Positions 49,838 to 58,989 are shown, counted from the stretch's first letter. The stretch is DNA of 64,000 bases from Pseudomonadota bacterium (GCA_023458055.1 JAEXAW010000002.1:62001-126000); one strand, 5' to 3'. Notes: generated from the sequence alone by a model not told the origin. Program-made: numbers and translations.

Positions 49838-51394
49838 CTAAACGCTCACCATTTCAAAGCTGCATTTCATCTCGCTCGCGAGCTGCTTGAGGCGGCGCTG
49901 CACGGTTTCGCCATAAAGGCTCGCGGCATCGCCCGGCAGCATCAGGCGGATGCGCTTGCCATCACGCTCCAGCCGCGTTTGCCGCAACGGTTCCTCAACC
50001 CCGCCGGAGAGGCGCTGGCCGAGCCGCATGGCAAGACCCCACAGCCGCGCGCGGTGGATGGCGGCGGCGGACGCCAGGGGCTTGATACCTGCGGTCGCTA
50101 CGCCTTCACCACCAAAACAGGCATCAAGTGCGGTTGCGATCAGGACACGCCCGGTTACATCAATGCCGTGCCAATTGCCGTGAAGCGCAATCTCCTGCCC
50201 GCGTGCGGCGCGGAAATCCGGTGTTGCCGACCAGGGCACATCGGACAGGAGGCAAGCAGCCATGCGCAGGCGCGCAGCTTCCTCGTCATCGTCGACGAAC
50301 AAGGGCGCGATCCATTTGTCGAGCAAGCGGCCATGTTCGGGGAAGCGGGCGACACGCGACCCTTCATCCTTCGCCGCCGCGAGCAGCGGGTCCTGCGCCT
50401 TGATGTCGGCGGGGAGCCGCTGATAGAGCAATCCTTCACGCAAACCCGCAGACGATACGATCAGCGTCTTGCTCCCCAGCGCCTTGGACAGCGTCAGCAG
50501 CAACAGCGCGGCGTCATGCAGGGTCGGGATCCGCACCTGGCTGAGCCCCGGCACCGCCTTCAGGTCATCGAGGCTCAAGCCATCCAGAATGCGCACGAGG
50601 CGATCCGCCTCTTTGGGGGGCATCACATGATTATGCATCACGAGGAGCGGATTATGATCCTCCTCCATGATGAGCCGCGCGAGCGAACGCCACGATCCGC
50701 CGACAAGATAGAGCGGGAGGCCGCGCATCTCCTCAAGCCATGCAGCCTCGCGCAACGCCTTCTTGATATGGGCGGCGACCGCATTGCGCGCCTTGCCCTT
50801 ATCCTTGATGCCTTCGCGCACCGCCGCCAAGCGCAGCACGCCGAGCTGGAACGACACGCGTTCGCCAATTTCGCCACCGCGCACCCGCACCAGTTCCAGA
50901 CTGCCGCCGCCAAGATCGGCGACAATGCCATCCGCATTGGGGATAGAGGAGATGACCCCATAGCCCGCCGCCGCAGCCTCTTCCTCGCCGGACAAGAGTT
51001 CGACCCGAAGTCCCGCCTTGCGCGCGCCGTCCAATATCTCCTGCCCGTTGCGGGCATCGCGCACTGCGGCGGTGGCGACGCAGCGCACGCTATCGAGGTC
51101 CATCGCATCGACCAGCGCGGCAAAACGCTCAAGCGCCCGCAAGCCCCGCTCCATGGCTTCCTTATCAATTTTACCGGTTGCCGAGAGCGACCGGCCCAGG
51201 CCCACCATGATCTTTTCGTTGAAGATCGCGGTGGGCGCACGCCGCGCCCCGCCATAAACCACCAGACGCACCGAGTTTGAACCGATGTCGATGATCGCCT
51301 CCCGATGCTCGCGGTCCGCCTCGACCGCCGCGCTCGACGGGATCATCGAACGCGGCACACGATGGGTTTGCAACAAGCTTACGCTCTCGTTCAC
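49838..51394 (-). CDS. ppx: Exopolyphosphatase / Ppx-GppA phosphatase family
   Basis: 518-residue enzyme of the actin-like ATPase fold, removing terminal phosphate from polyphosphate (or pppGpp). Core strings: REAIIDIGSNSVRLVVYGG, VATAAVRDARNGQEIL, LSGEEEAAAAGYGVIS and IVADLGGGSLELVRV. A C-terminal HD-like helical domain begins near residue 320. The GTG start overlaps the ppk1 stop (GTGA), so it is translated with the polyphosphate-making enzyme. It is the third gene of the hda-ppk1-ppx operon. Confidence 0.92.
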   Translation of the reverse strand: MNESVSLLQTHRVPRSMIPSSAAVEADREHREAIIDIGSNSVRLVVYGGARRAPTAIFNEKIMVGLGRSLSATGKIDKEAMERGLRALERFAALVDAMDLDSVRCVATAAVRDARNGQEILDGARKAGLRVELLSGEEEAAAAGYGVISSIPNADGIVADLGGGSLELVRVRGGEIGERVSFQLGVLRLAAVREGIKDKGKARNAVAAHIKKALREAAWLEEMRGLPLYLVGGSWRSLARLIMEEDHNPLLVMHNHVMPPKEADRLVRILDGLSLDDLKAVPGLSQVRIPTLHDAALLLLTLSKALGSKTLIVSSAGLREGLLYQRLPADIKAQDPLLAAAKDEGSRVARFPEHGRLLDKWIAPLFVDDDEEAARLRMAACLLSDVPWSATPDFRAARGQEIALHGNWHGIDVTGRVLIATALDACFGGEGVATAGIKPLASAAAIHRARLWGLAMRLGQRLSGGVEEPLRQTRLERDGKRIRLMLPGDAASLYGETVQRRLKQLASEMKCSFEMVSV

Positions 51395-53556
51395 GCTTTA
51401 TATCTTTCTATGTCGAGCGTCGGCACGTCCTTCGATTTACGAAGCGCATTGCCGCGCCCGGACAGCGACGGATTATTCATGAAATAACGGTGGAGGTTAA
51501 ACGGTTTCTTGCCGGTCTTGACGCGCGTATAGCTGCCATCGCTTTCGAGTACCCAGCTTTGCTCATTGTCGATGAGGTTCGCCACCATCACCTGATCAAG
51601 CACCTGATCATGCACGGTGCGGTTGGTGATCGGCATCATATATTCAACCCGGCGGTCGAAATTGCGCTGCATCCAGTCGGCCGAGCTGATGTAGAGCTTG
51701 GCCTGCCGCGAGGGCAGCCCCTTGCCATTGGCGAAGGCCCAGATGCGGCTATGTTCAAGAAACCGCCCGACGATGGATTTAACGCGGATATTTTCGCTCA
51801 AACCCTCAACGCCGGGACGCAGGCAGCAAATGCCGCGGACGACCAGATCAATCGGCACGCCTGCATTGGAGGCTTCATAAAGCTTGTCGATCATGGCGGG
51901 GTCGACCAGGCTGTTCATCTTGGCCCAGATGCCGGACGGCTTGCCCTCGCGCGCATTGGCGATTTCATCGTCGACCAGCGCCATGATGTCCTGCCGGATC
52001 GAAAGCGGCGACATCGAGATCAACTCAAGATTGTCGGGTTCGACATAGCCGGTGATATAGTTGAACACCTGCGCCGCATCGCGCGCGGCGCGCGGGTCAG
52101 CGGTGAAGAAGCTCAAATCGGTATAGATACGCGCGGTAATCGGATGATAATTGCCGGTGCCGAAATGGCAGTAGGTACGGAAATTATTGCCTTCCTTCCG
52201 CACCACCATCGAAATCTTGGCGTGGGTTTTCCATTCGACAAAGCCGTAAACGACCTGCACCCCGGCCCGCTCCAGCTGATCGGCCCAGTGGAGATTTTGC
52301 TCTTCATCAAAGCGCGCCTTTAATTCGACCACGGCGGTGACCGATTTGCCCGCTTCCGCTGCATCAATCAGCGCCCGGATCACCGCCGATTGCTTGCCCG
52401 CGCGATAGAGCGTCTGCTTGATCGCCACAACGTCGGGGTCCGCCGCCGCTTGCCGCAGGAACGACAGCACCACGTCGAAACTTTCATACGGGTGGTGAAC
52501 GATAATGTCCTTGGCTTTGATCGCGGCGAAACAATCCCCGTCATGTTCGCGGATGCGTTCGGGGAAGCGCGCGGTGAAGGACGGGAATTTAAGGTCGGGC
52601 CGGTCTTCATCGACAATCTGGTCAAGCTGGCCAATGCCGACAAAGCCATCGACATTGACGATGGTGGCGGCGTCGGCGAGGAACGCATCGCGCAGCATTT
52701 CCTCGACCGCCTCGCTCATGGCGGGATCAAGTTCGAGGAGAATGATGCGGCCCCGGCGGCGGCGCTTGATCGCGCTCTTATAATAGCGCACCAGATCTTC
52801 CGCCTCTTCCTCGATTTCGATGTCGCTATCGCGGATCACGCGGAAACAGCCGCTTTCAAGCACCTCATAGCCGGGGAACAATATGTCCGAGAACATCTCG
52901 ATCATCGTTTCCATCGGCACATAGATCGCCTCCTTGCCCGCAATGCGGATGAAGCGCGGCAAGGATTGCGGCATCAGCACCAGTTCGCGGATCGCTTCCT
53001 TGTCAGAGCGGCGCACAAGGTCGAACACCACCGCCATGCCCTTGTTCGGAATGAACGGAAACGGGTGGGAGGGATCAATCGCCTGCGGGGTCAGCACCGG
53101 GAACAAATGGGTGCGGAAGTGCGCTGCCAGCCATTCGCGCCAAGGTTCCGCCTCGGTCGGATCGGTGATGACGCGGATGTCGAAATCGAGCAACGCCTTG
53201 CGGATGCGCAGCCATTCCGATTGCTGTTCGGAAAAAAGCTGGTTGGTCGCAATTTCAATCTCGCGCAATTGCTCGGTCGGAGTGCGGCCATCGACCGAGC
53301 GATAATCGATCTTCTGGATCTGCTGACCCTTCAAGCCCGCCACGCGGACCATGAAAAATTCGTCGAGATTATTCCCCGAAATCGACAGGAAGCGCAGCTG
53401 TTCGAGCAGCGGATGCGCCGGATTATTGGCTTCTTCGAGCACCCGCTGGTTAAACCGCAGCCACGATAATTCCCGGTTGAAAAAGCGCGTCCTGGCATCC
53501 GCCGCAATGGGCGCTTCGCTTACGCTGACACTCTTCAAACTGGGTTCAACCGCCAT
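51391..53556 (-). CDS. ppk1: Polyphosphate kinase 1
   Basis: 721-residue reversible ATP:polyphosphate phosphotransferase. N-terminal domain with RFFNRELSWLRFNQRVLEEA and ISGNNLDEFFMVRVAGLKGQ; catalytic domain with the phospho-His471 in GTGNYHPITARIYTDL, VELKARFDEEQNLHWADQLE, and SSADWMQRNFDRRVE. The ATG at 53556 lies 4 bases after the hda stop, with GAGGCG upstream, so coupling is likely. The next gene, ppx, overlaps its stop by 4 bases. Confidence 0.96.
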   Translation of the reverse strand: MAVEPSLKSVSVSEAPIAADARTRFFNRELSWLRFNQRVLEEANNPAHPLLEQLRFLSISGNNLDEFFMVRVAGLKGQQIQKIDYRSVDGRTPTEQLREIEIATNQLFSEQQSEWLRIRKALLDFDIRVITDPTEAEPWREWLAAHFRTHLFPVLTPQAIDPSHPFPFIPNKGMAVVFDLVRRSDKEAIRELVLMPQSLPRFIRIAGKEAIYVPMETMIEMFSDILFPGYEVLESGCFRVIRDSDIEIEEEAEDLVRYYKSAIKRRRRGRIILLELDPAMSEAVEEMLRDAFLADAATIVNVDGFVGIGQLDQIVDEDRPDLKFPSFTARFPERIREHDGDCFAAIKAKDIIVHHPYESFDVVLSFLRQAAADPDVVAIKQTLYRAGKQSAVIRALIDAAEAGKSVTAVVELKARFDEEQNLHWADQLERAGVQVVYGFVEWKTHAKISMVVRKEGNNFRTYCHFGTGNYHPITARIYTDLSFFTADPRAARDAAQVFNYITGYVEPDNLELISMSPLSIRQDIMALVDDEIANAREGKPSGIWAKMNSLVDPAMIDKLYEASNAGVPIDLVVRGICCLRPGVEGLSENIRVKSIVGRFLEHSRIWAFANGKGLPSRQAKLYISSADWMQRNFDRRVEYMMPITNRTVHDQVLDQVMVANLIDNEQSWVLESDGSYTRVKTGKKPFNLHRYFMNNPSLSGRGNALRKSKDVPTLDIERYKA

Positions 53557-53560
53557 GACT

Positions 53561-54220
53561 TCACGCCTCTCCCTCATCTTGGCCGAACGCGATTTCGGGC
53601 GCGTCGATACCGGGCAGACCGGGCGCATCACGTTCGGCGAAAAACTGGCGCACAAAGGGGATCGTGATCCGCTTATGCTGCGCCAGCGCTACCTCGTCGA
53701 GGTGTGTGACAATTTGATGAATCGCCGCATAGCTGCGCTCGATGCGCGGGGCGAGCCACGGCGCGAGATCGGGCGCAACGCGCGTGCCGCGTCCCAAAAA
53801 CATGCGGTCAATGAGCGGCGCGATGAGCCCATCGTCGGGCTCGCCCAGCGTCACCACCGGCGCTGCACCAACCCGCGAGCGCAGATCGGGCAGGTCGATC
53901 TTCCATTCAGATGGTGGGCTATCGGCAATCATCAACAAAGGTAACCGCGTCTCCTGCGCACGGTTCCAGGCGTGGAATAGCGCGTCATCGGCCTCGCCAT
54001 GCACGGTATCGATCACCCCGCCGCCGGTCGCTTCGGCGAACAACCGCCCGAGCAGGCTGCGTCCGCTATAGCGCGGCCCGGTGAGGATCGTCGTGCGGAC
54101 CGGCCAGGTTGCACTATGTTCAAGATGCCGCACGGCTTCGGCATTGCACGCGCTGACCAGAAAATCGGCAGCCGCGCCCTTGGCCTTGGTCCAATCAAGC
54201 GGCAGCGCCATCTGGTTCAT
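53561..54220 (-). CDS. hda: Regulatory inactivation of DnaA protein Hda (HdaA)
   Basis: 219-residue DnaA-like AAA protein that with the beta clamp promotes ATP hydrolysis by DnaA. The N terminus carries the clamp-binding motif QMALPLDW. Walker A is ILTGPRYSGRSLL (a relaxed form, Arg-Tyr-Ser-Gly-Arg-Ser), with MIADSPPSEWKIDLPDLRSR in the Walker B region and RVAPDLAPWLAPRIERSYAA near the sensor II Arg. As in Caulobacter, it is followed by ppk1. The upstream gene encodes an unknown exported protein 15 bases away on the same strand. Confidence 0.92.
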   Translation of the reverse strand: MNQMALPLDWTKAKGAAADFLVSACNAEAVRHLEHSATWPVRTTILTGPRYSGRSLLGRLFAEATGGGVIDTVHGEADDALFHAWNRAQETRLPLLMIADSPPSEWKIDLPDLRSRVGAAPVVTLGEPDDGLIAPLIDRMFLGRGTRVAPDLAPWLAPRIERSYAAIHQIVTHLDEVALAQHKRITIPFVRQFFAERDAPGLPGIDAPEIAFGQDEGEA

Positions 54221-54235
54221 AACGGGTGTTCCGGA

Positions 54236-55582
54236 TCAGCGGCTGATGCGCAACGCGCCGCCGCCTTCCTGCACGCGCCAGCCGCGCGCGGCGAGCGCTG
54301 CCTTCAATCCGGCCATGTCGCCCTTATAGCTCACGCGCATCACCGAGGTGCCGCCGATGGCGACGCTCGAGGTATTGGCCGACTGGACGCCAGCGGCCCC
54401 GCGCACGCTCGCTTCGGCAGAATTGACCGCAGCGGCATCGGGCGAATCATATTGTACCGAAACGCTGATGGTCTGGGCTTCGGGCGCGGCGGGCTGGTCG
54501 GCGGGCTTGTCGTCCGCCGCATTGTCACTGCGATCTGCGCCGGTGTCGGCGGCCTTCTTGTCGGCCTTTTTCTCTTCGGCGGGTTTTTCTTCTTCCTCTT
54601 CCGCAGACGCATTGGGGTCTTCGAAGATGAGCGAGGTGTCGGCTCTCAACCTCCCGGAGGCGAGCGCGGCCTTATAGATATCATCGATCCTGACGACAGC
54701 CTTGGCCATCATGTCGGGGATCGCCTTGCTGGTCGGCGCGGTCATCTGGAAGGTGCCGAGCAGCGTGTTATCCGGCCCATAGCGCGCCGAGAAGGTGCCG
54801 GTGACCGGCCCTCCCGGATAGGAACGCTCAAGCCGCGCGATGGGCATGACCACGTCCGCGGCGCCATATTGGTCGAGGATCACGCGCCACCAGGCGCGGT
54901 TACGCCGGCCGATCTGCCCCGATTGCAGCATCAGCGGATCCGACCCGAGCCCCGAGGTGCGGACATAGTCAACGCTGCTGTCGCCGGTGCGGAACACGGC
55001 CCAGGCGCGCTGCCATTCGCTGCGGGTTTCAAATACTTGCGGCGCATCCCCGATATAAGTGACGGGGATGACAAGGAGCGGCGGCGAACGCAGCCGCCCG
55101 CCACTGACGCCCAGAATCTGCGACGAGCGCACCTTGTCGAACAACACGCCAAGCTTGGCGATATAGCGTTTTTCGCTGACCAGCTCTTCCTGCACCACAA
55201 TCGCGGTGACGATGCCGTCCAGCGCACCATCCGAAAGCGCGGCGGGCGCGCCCATTTGCTTGGCGAGGCTCTGCCACGCCTTGCGCTGCGCTTCCTTCCA
55301 GCCCTTTTCGCGCGCATCGAACGCATTGTCGCCCATCACGTCGACTTCGACGCCGGTGACTTCAAAATCGCTCGACGAATTGATCGGCTGGATGCCGCGA
55401 TCATCGCCCTCGATTTGCGCATAAGCGGCGCTGGCAATAGCCGCGATGAGGAAGAAAATCACCAGATGCTGCCGAATCGACAGGCCGCGCCACGCATCGC
55501 GCCACTGCCGCGCGGTCGCTAAAGCCGTCGCAAACCCCGCATTTGCGCGGGAACCGGAGCTGGAAAAGACGATATCGGTCAT
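54236..55582 (-). CDS. Membrane-anchored/exported protein of unknown function upstream of hda
   Basis: 448 residues. A basic N terminus (about 35 residues) precedes one hydrophobic segment, HLVIFFLIAAIASAAYA, a signal or anchor. The mature part has VTGVEVDVMGDNAFDAREKG, a mixed alpha/beta domain, a charged Glu/Lys-rich linker (about 345-385), and a final 75-residue domain (ISVSVQYDSPDAAAVNSAEA to the C terminus) that resembles a heavy-metal-associated/ferredoxin-like fold but lacks the CxxC. It is divergent from purM and 15 bases ahead of hda, so it shares that operon. No function assigned. Confidence 0.8.
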   Translation of the reverse strand: MTDIVFSSSGSRANAGFATALATARQWRDAWRGLSIRQHLVIFFLIAAIASAAYAQIEGDDRGIQPINSSSDFEVTGVEVDVMGDNAFDAREKGWKEAQRKAWQSLAKQMGAPAALSDGALDGIVTAIVVQEELVSEKRYIAKLGVLFDKVRSSQILGVSGGRLRSPPLLVIPVTYIGDAPQVFETRSEWQRAWAVFRTGDSSVDYVRTSGLGSDPLMLQSGQIGRRNRAWWRVILDQYGAADVVMPIARLERSYPGGPVTGTFSARYGPDNTLLGTFQMTAPTSKAIPDMMAKAVVRIDDIYKAALASGRLRADTSLIFEDPNASAEEEEEKPAEEKKADKKAADTGADRSDNAADDKPADQPAAPEAQTISVSVQYDSPDAAAVNSAEASVRGAAGVQSANTSSVAIGGTSVMRVSYKGDMAGLKAALAARGWRVQEGGGALRISR

Positions 55583-55646
55583 GCTTGCCGCCCTTTTGGC
55601 GACAATGGCGTGGAAATCCAAGCCCGTAATGCGTAAAGCGCGGCGA

Positions 55647-56753
55647 ATGGACAGCAAGCACACCCCATCCGACCCTTATACCTATGCCGCAGCCGGCGTT
55701 TCCATCGAGACGGGCAACGCGCTCGTCAAGCTGATTGCGCCGCTCGCCAAAGCCACGCGCAGGCCCGGCGCAAACGCCGATCTTGGCGGCTTTGGGGGTT
55801 TTTTCGATTTGAAGGCAGCCGGGTTCAATGACCCGCTGCTGGTCGCCGCCAATGATGGCGTCGGCACCAAGTTGAAACTCGCCATCGATTCGGGGCAGCA
55901 TGATACGGTCGGCATTGATCTCGTGGCGATGTGCGCCAATGATCTTATCGTGCAGGGCGCCGAGCCACTCTTCTTCCTCGATTATTATGCCACCGGCAAG
56001 CTCGACAATGCTGTTGCAGCCGCCGTGGTGGCGGGCATTGCGGAAGGGTGCAAACAGGCCGGATGCGCGCTCATCGGCGGCGAAACGGCGGAAATGCCGG
56101 GCATGTATGCCGATGGCGACTATGATCTTGCCGGTTTCTGCGTCGGCGCGGTCGAGCGCGATCAGGTGCTGACGGCGGACAAGGTCGCGGCAGGCGATGT
56201 GATCCTCGGCCTTGCCTCCTCGGGCGTCCATTCCAACGGCTATTCGCTGGTGCGCCGTTTGGCCGCCGACAAGGGCTGGAAGCTTGAGCGCCCTGCCCTG
56301 TTCGACCAGAATATGCGGCTGATCGACACGCTGATGGCACCCACGCGGATTTATGTGAAATCGCTCCTGCCGCTCATCCGCGAACAGAAAATCCATGCGC
56401 TCGCGCATATTACCGGCGGGGGTCTCCTCGAAAATATCCCGCGCATTTTGCCGGATAACCTCCACGCCTTCATCAATGCCGATGCGTGGGAGCAGCCGCG
56501 CCTGATGGCCTTCCTCCAGGCGCAGGGCAATATCGAGCCCGAAGAAATGGCCCGCACCTTCAACTGCGGCATCGGCATGGCGGTGGTGGTCGCGGCGGCG
56601 GACGTAGATTCAGTGACCGCCACGCTCACCGAGGCCGGAGAAACCGTCCACCGTATCGGAGAAGTCCGCGAAGGGGCGAAGGGCTGTACGGTATCGGGCA
56701 GCGCCGAGACCTGGAGTGCGCGGGGCGATTGGACGGCGACTTATGGTGGGTGA
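55647..56753 (+). CDS. purM: Phosphoribosylformylglycinamidine cyclo-ligase
   Basis: 368-residue AIR synthetase, fifth step of purine synthesis. Strings: YAAAGVSIETGNALVKLI, GGFGGFFDLKAAGFNDPLLV, AANDGVGTKLKLAIDSGQHD, TVGIDLVAMCANDLIVQGAE, and ALIGGETAEMPGMYADGDYD. The ATG at 55647 gives family-normal length. Divergent from the unknown gene upstream of hda, with 64 bases between starts. purN follows after about 110 bases that hold a REP element. Confidence 0.96.
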   Translation: MDSKHTPSDPYTYAAAGVSIETGNALVKLIAPLAKATRRPGANADLGGFGGFFDLKAAGFNDPLLVAANDGVGTKLKLAIDSGQHDTVGIDLVAMCANDLIVQGAEPLFFLDYYATGKLDNAVAAAVVAGIAEGCKQAGCALIGGETAEMPGMYADGDYDLAGFCVGAVERDQVLTADKVAAGDVILGLASSGVHSNGYSLVRRLAADKGWKLERPALFDQNMRLIDTLMAPTRIYVKSLLPLIREQKIHALAHITGGGLLENIPRILPDNLHAFINADAWEQPRLMAFLQAQGNIEPEEMARTFNCGIGMAVVVAAADVDSVTATLTEAGETVHRIGEVREGAKGCTVSGSAETWSARGDWTATYGG

Positions 56754-56760
56754 CATACTC

Positions 56761-56844
56761 CCCGTAGTGCTGAGCTTGTCGAAGCATGTCCCTCAGTCTT
56801 GCGCTGCCCTCGAACACGCCCTTCGACAGGCTCAGGGCTACGGG
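56761..56844. repeat. REP-type inverted repeat A, copy 3
   Basis: CCCGTAGTGCTGAGCTTGTC (then GAAGC) at the left and CCTTCGACAGGCTCAGGGCT (then ACGGG) at the right, enclosing about 35 bases. It occupies most of the purM-purN gap, where such hairpins can stabilise the upstream mRNA end. Confidence 0.85.
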
Positions 56845-56864
56845 CTAAAAACGAGCCGCGTGCC

Positions 56865-57827
56865 ATGACCAAAACCCCCGTCGCCATCCTGATCTCCGGC
56901 ACCGGCAGCAATATGGCCGCACTCCTCTACGCCAGCCGCTTGCCCGATAGCCCCTATGAAATCGTGTTGGTCGCCTCGAACAATCCCGCTGCCGCCGGGT
57001 TGAAACTCGCCGCTGCCGAGGGCATCGCAACCTTTGCGCAGAGCCATAAGGGCCATGAGCGCGCCGCGTTTGACCGGATTATCGACGCGGAAATCCGCAA
57101 AGCGGGCGCGCATTATGTCGCGTGCGCGGGCTATATGCGCATCCTGTCGGACGAATTTGTCGCCGCGTGGAAGGACCGGATGCTCAACATCCACCCCTCA
57201 TTGCTCCCCAAATATCCGGGGCTGGATACCCATGCGCGCGCGATCGAAGCGGGCGACAAAGAAGGCGGCTGCACCGTTCACCTCGTCACCAGCGAACTCG
57301 ATAGCGGCCCCATTCTCGGCCAGAGCGCGGTTGCGATCCTCCCCGATGATACGCCGGATACCCTCGCCCACCGCGTCCTTTATGCCGAACATCAACTCTA
57401 TTCGCGTGTGCTGGCGGATTATGTTAGCCGTCCGCTGTCCGCCGATTGGCTGCTCGGCAAAGTGCGCGAACTTGCTCTCGCGCTTCCGGAAACGCATGAG
57501 CGCCCCTCGCACGGCGCACCCGGCTGGCGCGTGGGATCAGAAAAAAGCGGCAAATATTTCGCCCATTTCGCCGACCAACACCATGGCCATGAAGCCATCG
57601 CGCTGCTCGTCAAAACCGACAGCCTCGATGAAATGATGACGCTGATCGACCAGAATCCCGATCTCTATTTCAAACCGGCTTATTATGGCGCAAGCGGTTG
57701 GATCGGCCTCAAACTAAACCGCCCCGACACCGACTGGGACCATGTCGCCGACTGGCTCGCCCAAAGCTGGCGGCGGAGCGCGCCGAAGAATTTGACAAGG
57801 TTGATGGATGTGGCGGACGGGTTTTGA
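56865..57827 (+). CDS. purN: PurN (GAR formyltransferase) fused to a MmcQ/YjbR domain
   Basis: 320 residues in two domains. Residues 1-190 are PurN, using 10-formyl-THF to formylate GAR: VAILISGTGSNMAALLYA, AGYMRILSDEFVAAWKDRML, NIHPSLLPKYPGLDTHARAI, GCTVHLVTSELDSGPIL carry the Asn, His and Asp of the active site. From about residue 200 a MmcQ/YjbR-type domain follows: LLGKVRELALALPETHERPS, HGAPGWRVGSEKSGKYFAHF, then YFKPAYYGASGWIGLKLNRP. Ordinary PurN stops after the first domain. The reading frame is continuous with no stop or restart signal visible. The ATG at 56865 is clear. Confidence 0.93.
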   Translation: MTKTPVAILISGTGSNMAALLYASRLPDSPYEIVLVASNNPAAAGLKLAAAEGIATFAQSHKGHERAAFDRIIDAEIRKAGAHYVACAGYMRILSDEFVAAWKDRMLNIHPSLLPKYPGLDTHARAIEAGDKEGGCTVHLVTSELDSGPILGQSAVAILPDDTPDTLAHRVLYAEHQLYSRVLADYVSRPLSADWLLGKVRELALALPETHERPSHGAPGWRVGSEKSGKYFAHFADQHHGHEAIALLVKTDSLDEMMTLIDQNPDLYFKPAYYGASGWIGLKLNRPDTDWDHVADWLAQSWRRSAPKNLTRLMDVADGF

Positions 57828-57861
57828 AAAAAAGGCGGCGACAACTCTAGCTGCCGCCGCC
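57826..57861 (-). terminator. Intrinsic terminator of the DUF2846 gene
   Basis: On the minus strand, GGCGGCG (57855-57861) pairs with CGCCGCC (57834-57840) around a 14-base loop, followed by seven T. It starts 20 bases after the stop of the DUF2846 gene and its T run reaches the purN stop, so it may serve one gene mainly. Confidence 0.85.
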
Positions 57862-57881
57862 TTCCTCCAAAGCCGGAAGAA

Positions 57882-58364
57882 TTATTTCTTCGCTTTTTCC
57901 GCCGTATCTTCAGCGATGGCGGCCTGACGCTCTTCCTCGGCTTTGAGTTTCAGCTTGGCGTGCTTGGCGTCAAATTCTTCCTTGGTGGATGGCGACAGAT
58001 TTGGACGCCCCGCGCCAATGCCCGCGCCGATCTTGCATTTGACATATTGGGTTTCGCCTTCCTCGACTTCGAGGTTCAGCGTATCGGTAGCCTCCGACTT
58101 GGTGGTGAGCGTATGTTTGCCCGGCGTGAAGGGGGCAACAAAATATTTGCCGCTGGCCAGCGGACCGACCATCACGCCATTTTCCCGTACATTACAGCTG
58201 ATTGCGACGCCCATCAGGCTGCCGGGCCGATAGAAAACGACCTGACCCTGACCCGGCGGCGGTGCCGGAACCGCAACCACTTCCTTCTGTTCCTTGGCTA
58301 GCGCAGGGGCCGACACCCCGACCAGCGCAACTGCCACCGCTGCTGTCATCATCTTAAATTTCAT
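57882..58364 (-). CDS. Exported DUF2846 domain protein
   Basis: 160 residues with signal peptide (MKFKMMTAAVAVALVGVSAP, ending ALAK). The DUF2846 core is GQGQVVFYRPGSLMGVAIS, CNVRENGVMVGPLASGKYF and PGKHTLTTKSEAT, a small beta domain seen in exported or lipid-anchored proteins. A Lys/Glu-rich helical tail follows (about 125-160). Role unknown. It is 31 bases downstream of another exported protein on the same strand and ends in a clear terminator. Confidence 0.85.
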   Translation of the reverse strand: MKFKMMTAAVAVALVGVSAPALAKEQKEVVAVPAPPPGQGQVVFYRPGSLMGVAISCNVRENGVMVGPLASGKYFVAPFTPGKHTLTTKSEATDTLNLEVEEGETQYVKCKIGAGIGAGRPNLSPSTKEEFDAKHAKLKLKAEEERQAAIAEDTAEKAKK

Positions 58365-58395
58365 CTCTATTTCCCCTTGTTGTTAATTCGAAAAT

Positions 58396-58989
58396 TCAGC
58401 GCGGTTGCTCGACGAGCACCAGTTCGCTTGCTGTTTTGGCGATGCCGCCCGTTCCGGCCGGAACGTTGACTTCCCCGCCCACCACGAACAACATGATTGG
58501 CGCTGCGACAATCGCTCCGGCGGCCGCCGCTTCGTCGGTACGGCTGGTGCCAACCGCTGGTCCATATTTGAAGCTGCGCAACGGAATGCGGACGCCGTTC
58601 CAGTCGAGATAGCGTGCGGCGAGGATGAGTTCGCCCGCTTTTCCCGCCGCGCGCGCCTTGGCGGCGTGGACAACCTCACCCTGCCCTTCAATGCCTGCGG
58701 GCACCAATATAACGCCATTTTGCGTGATCGGCGAAGCAAGACGGATCGGAAAGCTGGAGCCGATCTGTGCGGTTTTGGAATTGATGTCAGCGCGGATCTC
58801 GAGCGAGACCGGCGTCAACGCCGGAACGGTGACGGTCGCTGGTGATGTAACAGTCGTTTCCGCGACCGGTGCCGCAACAGGTGCTGCAACCGTTTCAACA
58901 GACGCCGTCACCGGCTGCGCATTCTGCGCAGCAGCGACCGATGAGGCCAGCACGAGACCGGCGATAACCAAATGATGAGCCCCCATCAT
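58396..58989 (-). CDS. Exported protein of unknown function
   Basis: 197 residues: signal peptide (MMGAHHLVIAGLVLASSVAA, then AQ), an Ala/Val/Pro/Thr-rich linker to about residue 60, then a beta-rich domain with VSLEIRADINSKTAQIGSSF, NGVILVPAGIEGQGEVVHAA and GVRIPLRSFKYG. The NGVILVPAGxxGxGEV and GVRIPL strings occur in other exported proteins of unknown role. A Gly/Ala hydrophobic patch (GAIVAAPIMLFVVGG) near the end may insert in a membrane. Cotranscribed with the DUF2846 gene. Confidence 0.78.
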   Translation of the reverse strand: MMGAHHLVIAGLVLASSVAAAQNAQPVTASVETVAAPVAAPVAETTVTSPATVTVPALTPVSLEIRADINSKTAQIGSSFPIRLASPITQNGVILVPAGIEGQGEVVHAAKARAAGKAGELILAARYLDWNGVRIPLRSFKYGPAVGTSRTDEAAAAGAIVAAPIMLFVVGGEVNVPAGTGGIAKTASELVLVEQPR

